From NCBI GenBank assembly GCA_948567375.1, contig OX419761.1, positions 11,756,243 to 11,820,242 on the forward strand: a stretch of 64,000 bases of DNA. Reading direction: 5' to 3'. The stretch is from Lunularia cruciata (lineage: Eukaryota > Streptophyta > Marchantiopsida > Lunulariales > Lunulariaceae). How positions within the stretch are numbered: the stretch's first letter is position 1; each line of letters opens with the position of its first letter. The notes under the pieces were generated by a model that had not been told where the DNA came from, made no database searches, and worked only from the letters and a program-made list of their open reading frames with translations. Positions 22,338-34,372 of this stretch are shown piece by piece. A program made the translations under genes and the position numbers.

Positions 22338-25300
22338 TAATTGGCTAAAAGTGAAGAGAATGTGTCACAAGTTGGAGTTTTTTAAGTGTCTGTTATTTAA
22401 CCTCTTGGGTAAAACCATTCATAGTAGTATGAGGGTAGAAGAACCCACTTTGGTGCTCTACAAAAACTTGGAAATCTCTTAAATCATCCTCAAAACTACA
22501 CTTTACCTAAGTTACCTTGAAGGTGATAGTGCACTTCACCTCAAAGTTCACTTTGCACTGTAGCTTCAATCCTTGATAGCATGTTCTACCCTTCCCCAAA
22601 GGCACACCACCAAAGGGGCTTAATTGGCAGGAAAATTTCCTTGAGTCTTGATTTTGTGTTACTAATGACAATTAAGATTTTTCAAATCCATCATTGGGCC
22701 ACCCTTCATATACAAACTCCAACTGCCAATCCTTCCTCCCAAATTCAACAACTGCAATCCTTCAGCAAAATTCATACCTCTACATTGGCAAGGGTATTCA
22801 AAGCCATATACTAGGTGAATACAAAATGATGACACTAGACTTTGGTGTGATACAAAGTTGTATGCTAAAGTAGACTTGCTCATTATTGGGCCAAAGACAA
22901 ATGTACAATTCCCTACTACTACTACTCCACTTTGCTCCAAAGGGTCTTGGATGGCTAAGTGGATTCCTTGCTAAACCTAACTACTACGCTACCACCAATT
23001 ATGGTCTTAATTCCTATCTTATCAACTCCAACAACTTAATTAAGCTTCTAACAAATGTGTGAGGGAAGGTGTCAATCCTTCCATGATGCATGCACCTTGA
23101 GTGATGATTCTCTACCTAACCTACCACACCAAAAGGTTCTTTGGTCAAAACTCAGCCAAATACCATTTGTCCCAAAAGTTGTATCGGGCTGAAGCCTTTG
23201 GTCTAGTTCCTAATTCACAAATGTACAAAGAGCTTGCACATCTAAGAGGATGGGTTGGTATTTCTTGCATGAAACTTATAGAGTCTAAATACAATCATTA
23301 GAGAACATACACTAATCTAACACTTTAGTTACTTCTAGTATCTCAAGATCCTTTGGCACCACAATTTGTTGAGAAGACATCATTTGCCTTTGAGTTGTCA
23401 CAGATTTTCTTTGGTGTGCTCCTTGTAGTCAGCAAGCTCTAGCAAATAGGAGTTCTTCACTTCCTATCCGCATGTCCCTATTGGAGAGAAAGTTGGTCCA
23501 TTGGTTCTTCTTTGTATGTCTTCCCCTTCAGTTCTTGAGCCTAGAACCACAATTCATGGACTTGAGAGTTGGTTTCTCTCCCTTTGGTTTCTTCTTGGAG
23601 CATCTCCTTGAATTTTTCCTAGACCTCCTTCACTTGTTAGAGTTCCTCCTTCTTTTTCTCTTCAATTTGCAGGCACTTTGCTTGGAAGTCTTCATTCAAC
23701 TTCTAGTGCAAGCATTTTTTGGTCTCTTTCTCTATAGCCAAAGCCAAGTCCTTTGCTTAGGCCTTCAACTTTGCTGCTACATCCTTCCAATATGTGAGCA
23801 TTTGCAAGTCCAAGGTTTCATTTCAAACCTTGGTATCATTCAGCTTTTGGCATAGGCTTTGCACTCTCTGTCTTGAGCTCTGAGTTGATCTTTGTAGCTA
23901 AGCTCCTTCTCCTTCTTCTCCATTTAAAGCTTCCATAACTATGTTTGGACTAATTACTTTTCCAACCTTGGAGTGCATAGGCAAGGGAGGCATTCTTCTT
24001 TGTCTCTTTGAATACTTCTTGCACCAACGCATTTACCTTCTTTGCTTCCTCCTTGAAGCAATCTTGGCTTTGGGTCATTTCCTCCTATAGCTTACTTCCT
24101 TGGGCGTCCTAAGTATAGATCTCCTTGTGCATTCTCTAAACCAAGGTGGTATAATCTACAATCTTTGAACACTTGTGCTAATATTGGGATAGTAGGAATC
24201 CCATCAACTACAAAACCAACCCCACCAAATGAATAACAAAGTTGGCCCCCTCCAAAACCTGGCTAGCAATGGTTTGTCTCAATCCTTCCTCCTCTATTGA
24301 GGTAGGGACTTTGGATTCTTTATGATCTGCATTGGGGTTCCCTTTGCTTCAACATTGATCTCTTCTTCTATTGATGCCCCTTGCTCTTCCGTTGGCCAAA
24401 TGTCTACTTGAACTTTGGGCTGAAGTTCATTTCCTTCTTCTTGGTGTGTGTCATTCTTCTCTAAAGATGATGATCAAGGACTAGGGATTGGAGGTTTGAT
24501 CTCTAGGACAGTCACCTCCTCTTGGGGCTCCTTGTCCTTCTTTGGCACTTCTTCTTGATCCTTGGATTTTGGGAGTTTGAAAGCAGACTAGGCATACTCA
24601 AAATGGTCTTCTCCTTCTTGGTCATGCTTCTCCAACTATAGAGTGAAGGAACCTTCTTCTACTTCTTTGGTTCCTTCCTCCAAACAAGCTTCTTCTTCTT
24701 CCTCCTTGGTTTTGGAAGCCACATCAATGATCAAAGGGTTCTTCTTCACCCACTTCTTGGCTGGGATGGCAGTCTGGGCAGGAGGTTCTCATTTCTTCTT
24801 TGGCTTGGTGTTCATTGCCTCCTTAGCCATTGGCACAAATTTGGCAATTTCAGCAAATCTTGCATTTGCCTTCCAATATTTCTTAATCATCTACTTCTCC
24901 TTGGGCTAGAAGCAAAGTAATCTTTGGTAGGATAATGACTTGGGAATTTCCTATGTTTCTCCTTGTTTGGTAAGTTATGCCCCATGTAGAAATGGATCAC
25001 AAAGGAGGCTAGGTAAGTTTCTCTTCTCTCATCTAAGAAGTCATGGTGAAGGGTTTGGGCCTATAAGTAGAACATGAAAGCCCAATTGATAGGCTCACCC
25101 TCATACATCATATAAAAGAAGATGGCTTGGGTATTGGTTAAGTAAGTTGTCTATTTGTGATAGAACAACTTCATAACCACTTCCATGATTGCTTGCTAAG
25201 CTGGGTCCTTATAATTGAGAACTTGCCAACCATTTTTGTGTTTGCAAGGTTCTCAAAAAGTGTCCTTGATCTCCTAGGTCAGCTCTTGATCATAGAACTT

Positions 25301-26347
25301 GATATCAATGGTTGTTGCTCCTATTGAGCCTGCTTTAGGGCCAAGTGCATTCCTCCAATTTTCTTTTGTCCAATCCATGGGATTTCCTCTTAGCTCCTCA
25401 CTACTTCTCACCTTCCGACTCATGGTTTCATGAATGATTTCAAAGTCGGTTGCATCCCAATCCTAGAGCAAAAATCCCACATGTTTGCTCCAAATTATCT
25501 CTCTCCTATAGTACATTGCCCAAGCATTCATTGATAGGCTTTGGAGGATGGCTCTAGGAGCCTTTCTCATGGGTTTAAATGAACATCATCCCTCAAGAAC
25601 TAAGAATTGGAAGCAAAGGCCGTTTGGCTTTGAAGACTAGGAAAAATACCATAGCAAAGCCTCAAATTGAGGATAGATTGCATTGAATTGATCCCTTGAA
25701 ATGTGGAAAGTAGAAATGACCATTCATCACTTTGTTTTATAGGCAAAGTCTTCAATCATTGTTTGGTCAGAAAGTGGGTAGGTCTTCCTTGTTCCTTGTC
25801 ACACTTTCAATACCAAGTACTACTTGCACATGCAAACCATAACTCTCTCACAATGGTCCAAGTTCCAATGTGTGCATTGGACCAAATGCCAATAGTCATC
25901 CTCAGAATGCAAACCTTCCTTCTTGATTTGGAATTGTTGCCCTTGAATGTGTTGGTGGCACATTCAAATTGATGTATAGTGCTTGTCATGTGTTGGGTTT
26001 GGAAAGAGATGCATCAGGGAAACCTTGTTTGGCTGAGTTTTGATAGTTGGGCAAGTACTATTGGACCAAATGACATTTTGTATGGATACCGTTAAGCCAA
26101 AGTCCTTGCCTTCCCCCAGACCATTTGCCTTCAAGAATCCTTCAGCCTCATGTTGGTTTCCTGCATTCTTCCTCTAGGTGTTTCTCCATCCTAGACTCTA
26201 TTATTTGGGTAATTGACTCCTGAGTCCCAACTAGTATAATGCACTTATCTATAGGTTTCCTATCTAATTTGTAGCACAGACTAGTACTTCTTAACTAACA
26301 AAGTTGAAATTAATAAAACACAAATAATAATTAAAAGTGGGCATCAC
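22331..26347 (-). mobile_element. TG...CA element copy a, with decayed coiled-coil ORF
   Basis: Minus-strand copy of a family also seen at 26348, 30431, 34373 and 51067. It starts at 26347 with tgtgatgcccac, like the tgtggtacccac of copies c and d, and ends near 22331 with tgttacat on the plus strand. From 25440 to 23450 the minus strand encodes an interrupted protein: an NPMDWTKENWRNALG block (about 25380), a YMMYEGEPINWAFMFYL block (about 25110), TYLASFVIHFYMG (about 25010), then a long Lys/Glu/Ser-rich and helical region down to about 23400. Stops are frequent. No gag, protease, RT, integrase or transposase is visible. It could be a very long LTR or a non-autonomous element. Confidence 0.65.
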
Positions 26348-28920
26348 ACTGCCCTTTCTAGAAGGCACAACTCCAAAGGCACTTTGCATTGGTGCAACTC
26401 TTCATTTTTGTTTTTGTGGTACTATTCAACACTCTAGTTTATTTTTAATCTATCAAGGCATTGCTTTGCTCTATCAAAATTTTCAGGGATCCTAGACCCT
26501 AGTCACAAGTACAAATGGTCATACACTTAGCTACTTAAGGGCAAATTTTCTTCATAGTCACTCAACAAAGGTCTGCATTAGTACTCAAAATTTAAGCAAA
26601 AGTAACAAAGAGATTCTTTCATTTTCACTATTCATCTTTGGATGAGTGAATAAATCATTCACATTAGGCAAACGCCTTAGATGCTTATCATACTCCAAGA
26701 AAAAGAACCTAATAGTTATGGAAGTCCAAAGATCTTCTTGGCTCATCCTGATTGTACATTGATAACCCTATCTTCTTAACTTATCCTATCCTACTCACAT
26801 ATAGATTAATTAGATGTCTTACATGTGTCACTAAAGGTATCATATCTTCCTTAATGACAACTTTTAGTTTTGTCTTCTGTGGACTTACTACTCAAACGGT
26901 TACATCTATGAAGCCCCTAAAACTAAGAAGAATATCTACAATGACAAGAACTTCTTTTGTGAAGGGTCTTTGGCCTAAGGTACTACTACAAAAAAATACC
27001 TTTACCTTTGCAAATTCTAATTAGGAATTCAACTCTTTCCTTGTAGTTTGCAATTTCTAGGCCTAAGGTATTAAAGGATTGGGGAATTTCTTGTCCGCAT
27101 GCTCCCAAAGTTGAGTTGCTAGCTAGTCTATTGTCGTTGTACTTCTTTCTTCCAACTTCTAAACCTATAACTTAAGCTCATGTAACTTTTTCTTTTGTCA
27201 TTTTACCTTGAGCTAATTCTTCCAACATTCCCACCAACTGATCCCAAACTTCCTCTATCTTCTTAAGTTCCTTTGCCTTGTCTTTTTTGAAGTGGAGGTG
27301 TAAGGCTTCAAATTCCTTTGTTAGTTTGTCAAACATTTGGGATCAATCCACGACCCTCTTCTTCTTAAATTTTTAGGTTACCTTTCAAATTGAAGTGCCA
27401 CTTCTTTCTTGTATTTGGACAACTGCAATCCCAAATGTCTTCTTCATATTGGTTTTGATATGCAATGAAGGACATATTTTGGTGCATCACATTGTAGTTC
27501 TCCTACATAAGCACATTCACCTTCCAACACTAATCCTTGTGCAGATTTTGGCTTTGCTTTATCTCTTCTTTCCACTTGTCCTACTTTGCCTTCCTTGTGT
27601 GTATGGTCTTGTGCAAACTTTAGATAAGAAAGATGTATTCTACCATATGTGGGTAAAATTGTTGTATTGGACTTGGATGATCTCCATGAGCTCCAAGATG
27701 GAACCTACCAATGTATGACAAAAGTGGCTCATTCAATTCTTATATTCTTTGTTCTTGGGTGGCTTCTTCTCTTACTTTGATCTGCACTCCACCTTGTGAG
27801 TCTTCTCCTTTGGATTTAATATCTATCTTCCCTTTGGCCTCCTCTTGTTTGTGTGGAGCTTTTGCTTGTTGGGTGGGGCTGAGGGGTTCTTTGGACCAAA
27901 GTTATGTTTCTTATGTTTCTTTGGACTAAAGTTATGACCTAGTCTTCTTGGAAGACTAGGTCTAAACTTTGCTCTTTTGGATTGTGCATCTGTGTATTCT
28001 CTTTGACTTCCAATATGGATATTGACTCCTAAAATTTGAGGGGGTTTTTTCCTCCTCTTCTTCTTCTTCTTCTTCTTCTTCTTCTTCTTCTTCTTCTTCC
28101 TTTGTGTCTTTTGCTTCTTTTTCCAAAGACATATCAATTACTTGGGAAATCTTCCTTGGTCTCTTGATTGTGTTTTGAGATTTTGATGGTGCTGATTTCT
28201 TCTTCTTGATTATGGTTGTTCCCTCTTCATCCACAAGTACAAACTTACCTGTTTTCAAATATTGTGCATCGGCATCTTGATACTTGTGAACAATGGTCCT
28301 CCCTTTGGATTCTAAGGAGAAGTGCCCTAGTTGGTGATAGTGGCTTGGGGACTTCATCTTTTCCTCCTTGTAAGCAAATTCAGCCCCATCTAGAAGTGTA
28401 TAGCAAAGGAAGCTAGGTAGGTTGCTCTATTATCTTCTTCAAATTCTTTGAGCATGCTCCTCACCTACAAGTAGAACATGTACACCTAATTCACCAACTC
28501 CCTTTGATACATATACTCAAAGAAGATGGCCTAGCTATTGTTGATGTAGGTCATCTTCTTTAGTCAAAAATTTTCATGATTGCTTCCACAACCGCTCTTT
28601 GAGTTTGCATCCTTGTAACTACCACCTTCCAACCATTATTGGTGGATTGCTTCTCATTGAAGTATGGAGTAATTTAAGTGTTTGTCTTCTTGTCTACAAG
28701 CCTAAATTTGGTATAAGAGTCAAACCTCCATGTTAATTTGCATCCAACTCAAGGACATTCCTCAAATTCTCCATTGTGTCCTCCAAGGGATTCTCTTGAA
28801 GATCCCTTGTCACTCACTCCTTCCTTCCTTCCTTTCATTTCAAGGATGATCCCAAAATTACTAAGCTCTCAATTCAAGAGCAACTCCAGGACTTGTTGAG
28901 TTTCCTAACTTCCTATGCTT
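26348..28920 (-). mobile_element. TG...CA element copy b, truncated
   Basis: Another minus-strand copy. 26440-26480 (ctatcaaggcattgctttg) matches the 3' part of copies c and d; 28370-28640 encodes, on the minus strand, the same block as copy a (a YLASFAIHF-like stretch and an IFFEYMYQRELVN-like stretch), with stops. Its Lys/Glu-rich linker contains a CTT triplet run (28054-28099). The left end abuts the start of copy a and the right end stops near 28920 where element X begins, so both termini are lost. Confidence 0.6.
28054..28099. repeat. CTT microsatellite
   Basis: About 15 uninterrupted CTT units. On the minus strand it reads as a poly-Glu or poly-Lys run in two frames, which explains the highly charged ORFs at 27823-28137 and 27962-28357. 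Confidence 0.95.
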
Positions 28921-30430
28921 ATCAAGAGGGAGGACTTGGACTTGTTTGGGACTCATATTCATGGTAGTTGGTCGAGTCCAATGTCAATGAGGAAGAAAAC
29001 ACAATTTGTATTGATATCACTAATATTTCAATTAGTGTCAAAGGCATCGAAGCATCAAGTATTAGATCAAGCTATGGATTTGATCTATTTGACTTAGATT
29101 GGCTAGGCAACATAAGATGCAATTGATTGGCATCACCACTTGGACACTTGTGAGATCTATGCATATCAAGACAATTTAGGCACATGATAGGGGCAACAAA
29201 CCAAGTGGGCATGGTATTCTTGGTAAACACAAGCAACACTACTTCTGAGAGAGGTCTACCCAAGTGAGCATGGTCTACTTTGGATACATCCTTGGTCTAT
29301 TTAGGATGTACCTTAAGGGCATGTGGAGCTTGTGGCCAAAGAAAAAGGATGTTTTTTGCTCTAAGGTTGTAGATTCTAATAGTTAAGTGCATGATAGTAT
29401 CCCAAGGTCCTAATCTAGCAACCAATTGATACAACTTGAACCTCTATAGCAATTACAAAAGATACTTTGGAGCTAGATATTGGACCCAAGCTCTCCATCT
29501 CTAGAGGAAAGATGGAGAATTTAGAGATTCTTGAAGAGCTACACCAATTGTTTTACCTTTAGTATGGAGGATTTGGGTATTGTAAAAAGACTTAGCATTT
29601 GGATTGAGAAAAATAGTTCTACATAAATTTTAGATGTCCTTATAGATATTGTGACATGGAAAGAACCTTGATTCAAAGCAAGTGTCAAGACCTTTTTGAG
29701 GCTATTTTGGTAGAGCTCTCACATGGAGAGTATGCAATGATGCAATGATTTAGTCACAATAATGCAAGCCAAGATAGGTATGCATGGCAACTACATGGAT
29801 AGGCAAATTTGTGGAGATTACTTTCCTATCAATTGATAGAATAAGGCTAATTGATATGTTATGCTTACACCAAAGGTGATCTTTGATGTTTTGGGCATGC
29901 AAAGGTCTTTAGTGTTATGGATCTTTGAGCAAGATACCTTTAGTTGCCAATCAAAGAGGAGATAAAGTCAAGATAACATTTTAGGCTATTGATCCTCATG
30001 GTAAGGATGTATTCCATCAATGGTGGTTATTACTATTGGTTTTAATAATATTCTTGTTGAGTTCCAAAATGTCATGGGTAGGATCCTATTTGGATTGGAT
30101 TTTTTTGTGGTACTATATTGATGACATTTTGATCTACAAGACTATTATGGAGGAGCATGAGAGGTATTTGTTAGGGGCTCTTGAGAGATTAAGATCTCAT
30201 GGACTGAAACTACATCCTAGAAAGTGCATATTCTTCCAAGAGCAAGTTGGGTATTTGGATCACACTATTTACCCTAGTGGACCTAGATTCAATAGACCAA
30301 GCTATTTCATATATTCCTCAGCCTATAGATGTAGGTAGGTGCAATCATTCCTTGAATTGGAAATTTTTTTATTTTTAATATGTTAGAGGATTTAGTGTAA
30401 TTACCAAGACCTTGACAAAGCTAACCAAGT
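28921..30430 (+). pseudogene. Element X, left part: gypsy reverse transcriptase relic
   Basis: Plus-strand Ty3/gypsy pol. The clear part is 30036-30430: the RT active-site box YIDDILIY (YIDD at 30114-30125), then EEHERYLLGALERLRSHG and LKLHPRKCIFF, then a QSFLELENFF block and, to 30430, a TKTLTKLTK block that marks the end of RT. The first half of RT is deleted or unrecognisable; 28925-30000 holds short decayed pieces I cannot place. The coding sequence is interrupted at 30430 by element c and resumes at 34170. Confidence 0.75.
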
Positions 30431-33400
30431 TGTGGCAACCCATCAAGTATCACTTTTGCAGCAATGGGTAAGGAATCATTCATTCCTACAAAGATACAGG
30501 TCAGGAATGGTCAAATACAAAGTGAAATACAACAATTTAGTTCTTCCTGATTTTTTGTGTAGCCTCTTGGGTAGAAACCGCACCCAAAAGAGAGTAACAA
30601 GTGCTCAACAACAATTCTTGGCACAATTAAATGTCACTCACAATCACAATTCAACAACTTCTTTCCAATCCAATCTCAATTGAGATGATTCAATTGATTC
30701 AAAGAAGGCTACTTCACCACAAAGTGACTTTGTCTTGGGATTGCATGCCACCCCTCCACTAAAGGTACAACTTCCTTTTGCAAAGAATTTTGCATAAATC
30801 TTGTGCTTGCAATTATAAGTGATAGATACTATTAACACTACATTTCTAACAGATTAGTCAAGCCATTGCTTTGATTGCTATTCACTTAGGATCAAACACA
30901 TAGAGTGATATTCAGAAATATAGAATCCAACATCTAACAAACTCTGAACTGCAATCCAAAATTCTCCACACTCACAAAGAAAACATAGGACTAATACTCA
31001 AAATTAAGAATATTGATGATTATTGAGTTAGACACTTTTCTTTACTCAACTTCTGATCCAAATACTAAATATACAACACTGCAAATGGTTGCTTTAAATA
31101 GGCTGAGCACTCAGTAGTTAGAAAATTTTGCTAAACTAATTTGACTATTTCTTCAAATCTGTCACTCCAAATATAAACTCTGTTAATCCTAATGCAATTT
31201 GAGTACTACCTTGACTTTGGCTTCTTGACCCAAATAACCTACAAGCGCCTCTTGTACTTTGATTTCATCATCTACTTCTACTTCTTCTTCTACTATTGTC
31301 ACATCTTCAGTTTGAACTAAAACTGAAGTCATAGGCAACCTAACTATTTCTTTCTTTATCCTAACTATATCAAACAACTCCAATAACTCATCCAAAATCA
31401 ACTGCACTCCAACCTCAACTACTTTGGATTGGACTATTCTACTTTCACTCAGAGTACAAGTGAGATTATTTATATCACTTTTATTAAATCTAAGTTGACA
31501 CATACATTAGTTCCTACTTCTATCATCTTCCTATCTACTCTATCTATAAGGCACATTAACAATGTATTCAATTTTTTATCCTTCACTTTCCTTCTCTTGG
31601 TTTCCTGCATAAGCAACTTTAGTTCATGTAGATATGCTTCTTCTAACTTTGCCTTGGCCATGTATTGCCTTCAGTTGTACAACATTCTCACTTTCTGCAT
31701 CCGAACCTCCCTTCATTGAGCGTGACTAGCCTTGGGTCACATCTTCCTCCAACTTTGTATGAAGTACCTACAACTCCTTAGCATACCTTGCCTCTAAATT
31801 TCTTCTCTTCTCTCCTTCCTTAGCAATGTGCGCTTCTCCTTGCTTCACCAACTTATACAACCTGTGCTCTTCTTGCAATCTACTTGCAAATTCCCTCTGC
31901 CAAGTCCAATCTTTCTCCATTGCAACTTGTTTGAGCTCTTCTAAGGCTTGTTCATGCATCTTGAGTTGATCCTTCCAATGGTTTAACTCCATTTGAGCAT
32001 AGTCAAAGTTCTTCTGCAACCTTTCTATCTTTGCTTTCTGCTCCTTTAACTCCTCCTTTTGGCACTCTAGATAACCACCACATTGTTCAAAGCTCCCCTA
32101 CAAATCATCAAGGCACTATTTTTGGATTGGTGCATTCACCCAAAAAACTTTGGCTTTCTCCTCACTCTTCAACAACCTTGTCTTTAACTGCAAGATTTCA
32201 TCCTTGAATGACTCTACCAACTAAAGCTTTTTCTTTACCTTTGGATACTCCTTCTTCTGCCCTAGCATCTGCTCATGTAAATACCTTATCAATGGACAGA
32301 CTACACTTGTTAAATAATTCACTCATTGGAATATATCCTTGTCCACTTCTCCTTCTTCTTTTGTCATTGTTACTAGTGCTACAACCCAAATTCTTGATCT
32401 TCTCACCTTCAGGCTGACATCCTCCGAGCTCTCCTCTCCTTCAGCTCTAGGTTCACTAGGTCCAGCTTTTGCAACCTTGATGAGTCTTTGGGACCATGCT
32501 CCCCTCTAGAACACCATCCTGAGTTTGTCCTCCTTTGGAATATCTTCTTCTAGTAACTCTGTACAAGGATTATTGCTTCCTTCCATGCAATCAATCTGCA
32601 TGGAACTCATGGTCTGAACCTTCTTCAGCCTCCTCTTCCATTGGCTGTTCAACTTCAGGTTTGCCCTTAGTTCCTTAGTTGACTCCTTGCTCTATAGAGT
32701 CATCTTCTCCTCTAAGTCTTCATCATTAGACTCAGCTCCTTTTTCTTCTTCTTCAGCCCTTAATGATAAATCCACCATTGCCATAGCTTGACTCGGATTC
32801 ACCCTCCATATAGCTCTCTTTTTGGCTGGCAACATAGTGTCCTTGTGTCTACTCCTCTTTTTTGATTAAGGGACTAGTATTATCATTGTTGTCTCCATAC
32901 CAATCCTGGCAAAGTACTAGTCATTTTCTCAAACTTCCGCCATGTACCATTGCTCTTCCTCATCCGCATCCTGATTCAAGTTTGGATGAAAATGAGACAC
33001 CATTTGTCTTCTCTTGTTGAAGTTGAGAAAATTCAAACCCAAATAGAAATGGGCTACAAAAGGTACTATGTAGTGAGGTGACCAATCGTGTCTCAAATGC
33101 CAAATCATTGCCTTGTCTTCAAATAGAAACATCTTGCCCAATTCAAACTCACTCCTACAAACATGAGATGAAAGAAGACTACTTGTTGCTTCATGACATA
33201 TGTGGTCCAATCTGGATTCATCATTGCCATCATAGTCTTAACAATACTTCACCTCATTTGGTCTACATATGTGTCTACTTTGTATCCATTCTTCTTCTCA
33301 GGTCAAAGGAAGCCTTCAGTTCCTTTGTTTCTTCTAATAATTTGCACTTTGGATCTAAAGCAATTCCAATAGGCTCATCGGCATCCTTCCCCATTACTAG

Positions 33401-34169
33401 CCTCCAATCTGCCTTGGTCAAACAAGGAAGGTTTCCTCTCTTCACCTCCTCATTTGATTGGTCCTCTAATTGCTGGCTGTAATCTCAGTCATGAAACTTG
33501 AAAAACTTAGATTCCAGTTCCATGCTAAGAAGGTGATTTGAAGTAGACTAAGGACTTCGAACCTGGCTATCACATCAATACTCCTAATAATAAGGTTTGG
33601 ACCAAGATGCCTGAAACTTTTTTCCCACCCTTCAACAGAATCATGTTCTTCTCTACACTTGGTTTCTTGCATAGGAATCCTACGACTAGCTTATCAATTC
33701 TAACCCAAGACTTGAAGCTACATAAAGGTACATGGTAATCTCCCAACATTGCAGATTCTCCTTGATGAAGTCTTGATTTTATACTCCTCTGATTCACTAT
33801 CATTCTTCAATTGAACTTGAGAGAATCACATCTTCTGCATGTGCTACTCCTATCACTTTCAAATTTATCCTCACATGAAGTAATTGTTTGCGAGTGTATC
33901 TTCTTGGTTGGTACAGCCCAAGTTAGGGTGGCTAAGGATACTTGGATCAAGTTTCTCATTCCAATGCAGAGTGTCCTTACTTTGAGTCTTCCATCCTTCC
34001 AAGTCTTATTTGAGTCTTCATCTCCTCCCATCCAAAGTCTACTTCCTTGGGTCGGATCCGACTTCTTACTTTGGATCCAAAACACAACATTTCTCTTCAT
34101 CTATCTTCCCTTTCTAACTAAAAGTACACTTTTTGTCCTAAAAACTATCAAAAAAATGTGGGTACCACA
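30431..34169 (-). mobile_element. TG...CA element copy c, complete, with target-site duplication
   Basis: 3739 bp. On the minus strand it begins tgtggtaccc at 34169 and ends gggttgccaca at 30431. It is flanked by caagt (30426-30430) and caagc (34170-34174). Removing it joins two parts of the gypsy pol of X, so the insertion is real and its ends are exact. It aligns along its whole length with copy d in opposite orientation. TG...CA ends with 5-bp duplication are typical of LTRs, but there is no second terminal repeat inside and no gag or pol, so the best readings are a very long solo LTR or a new kind of non-autonomous element. Confidence 0.8.
31189..33210 (-). pseudogene. Decayed acidic/coiled-coil ORF of element c
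   Basis: Open pieces on the minus strand at 33210-32929, 32019-31768, 31661-31470 and 31503-31189, with stops and frameshifts between. The first has a PHYIVPFVAHFYLGLNFL block also found in copies d, a, b and e. The next is a helical region rich in Glu, Lys and Gln (MELNHWKDQLKMHEQALEEL) that should form a coiled coil. The last ends with TSVLVQTEDVT and an acidic stretch, matched in copy d. I do not recognise the family. The same order in several copies shows that the ancestor had a coding sequence of roughly 700 codons. Confidence 0.6.
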
Positions 34170-34372
34170 CAAGCTTCCACATGAGTGTTTTTGGAGAGAT
34201 TAGCAAGAGAGCTTTTGTAGAGCTCAAGGAGAAGTCGATATACCCTTTTATTCTCAAGAAACCTTTAAAATGGTGCTTGAAGTTTAGGTTCCTATTGATC
34301 AGATTATGTTGGAGCTTGGAGTTGTGCTCATCCATAGGATGATGAGAAGGAGTTTGTGATGGCCTATGCAAC
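34170..34372 (+). pseudogene. Element X, RNase H segment between insertions c and d
   Basis: About 200 bases continuing the gypsy pol. It reads SKRAFVELKEK (the segment just after RT) and, after a frameshift, DDEKEFVMAYAT, the start of RNase H. It stops at gcaac, where element d begins. This short strip is the loop of the large inverted repeat. Confidence 0.7.

Noticed and set aside
23472..23855. 127-codon Leu/Phe-rich plus-strand ORF
   Set aside because: It is the antisense of the coiled-coil region of element a, whose Lys/Glu codons read as Leu/Phe on the other strand.
27823..28357. Highly charged ORFs rich in Lys or Glu on the minus strand
   Set aside because: They arise from translating the CTT microsatellite in different frames inside decayed element b.
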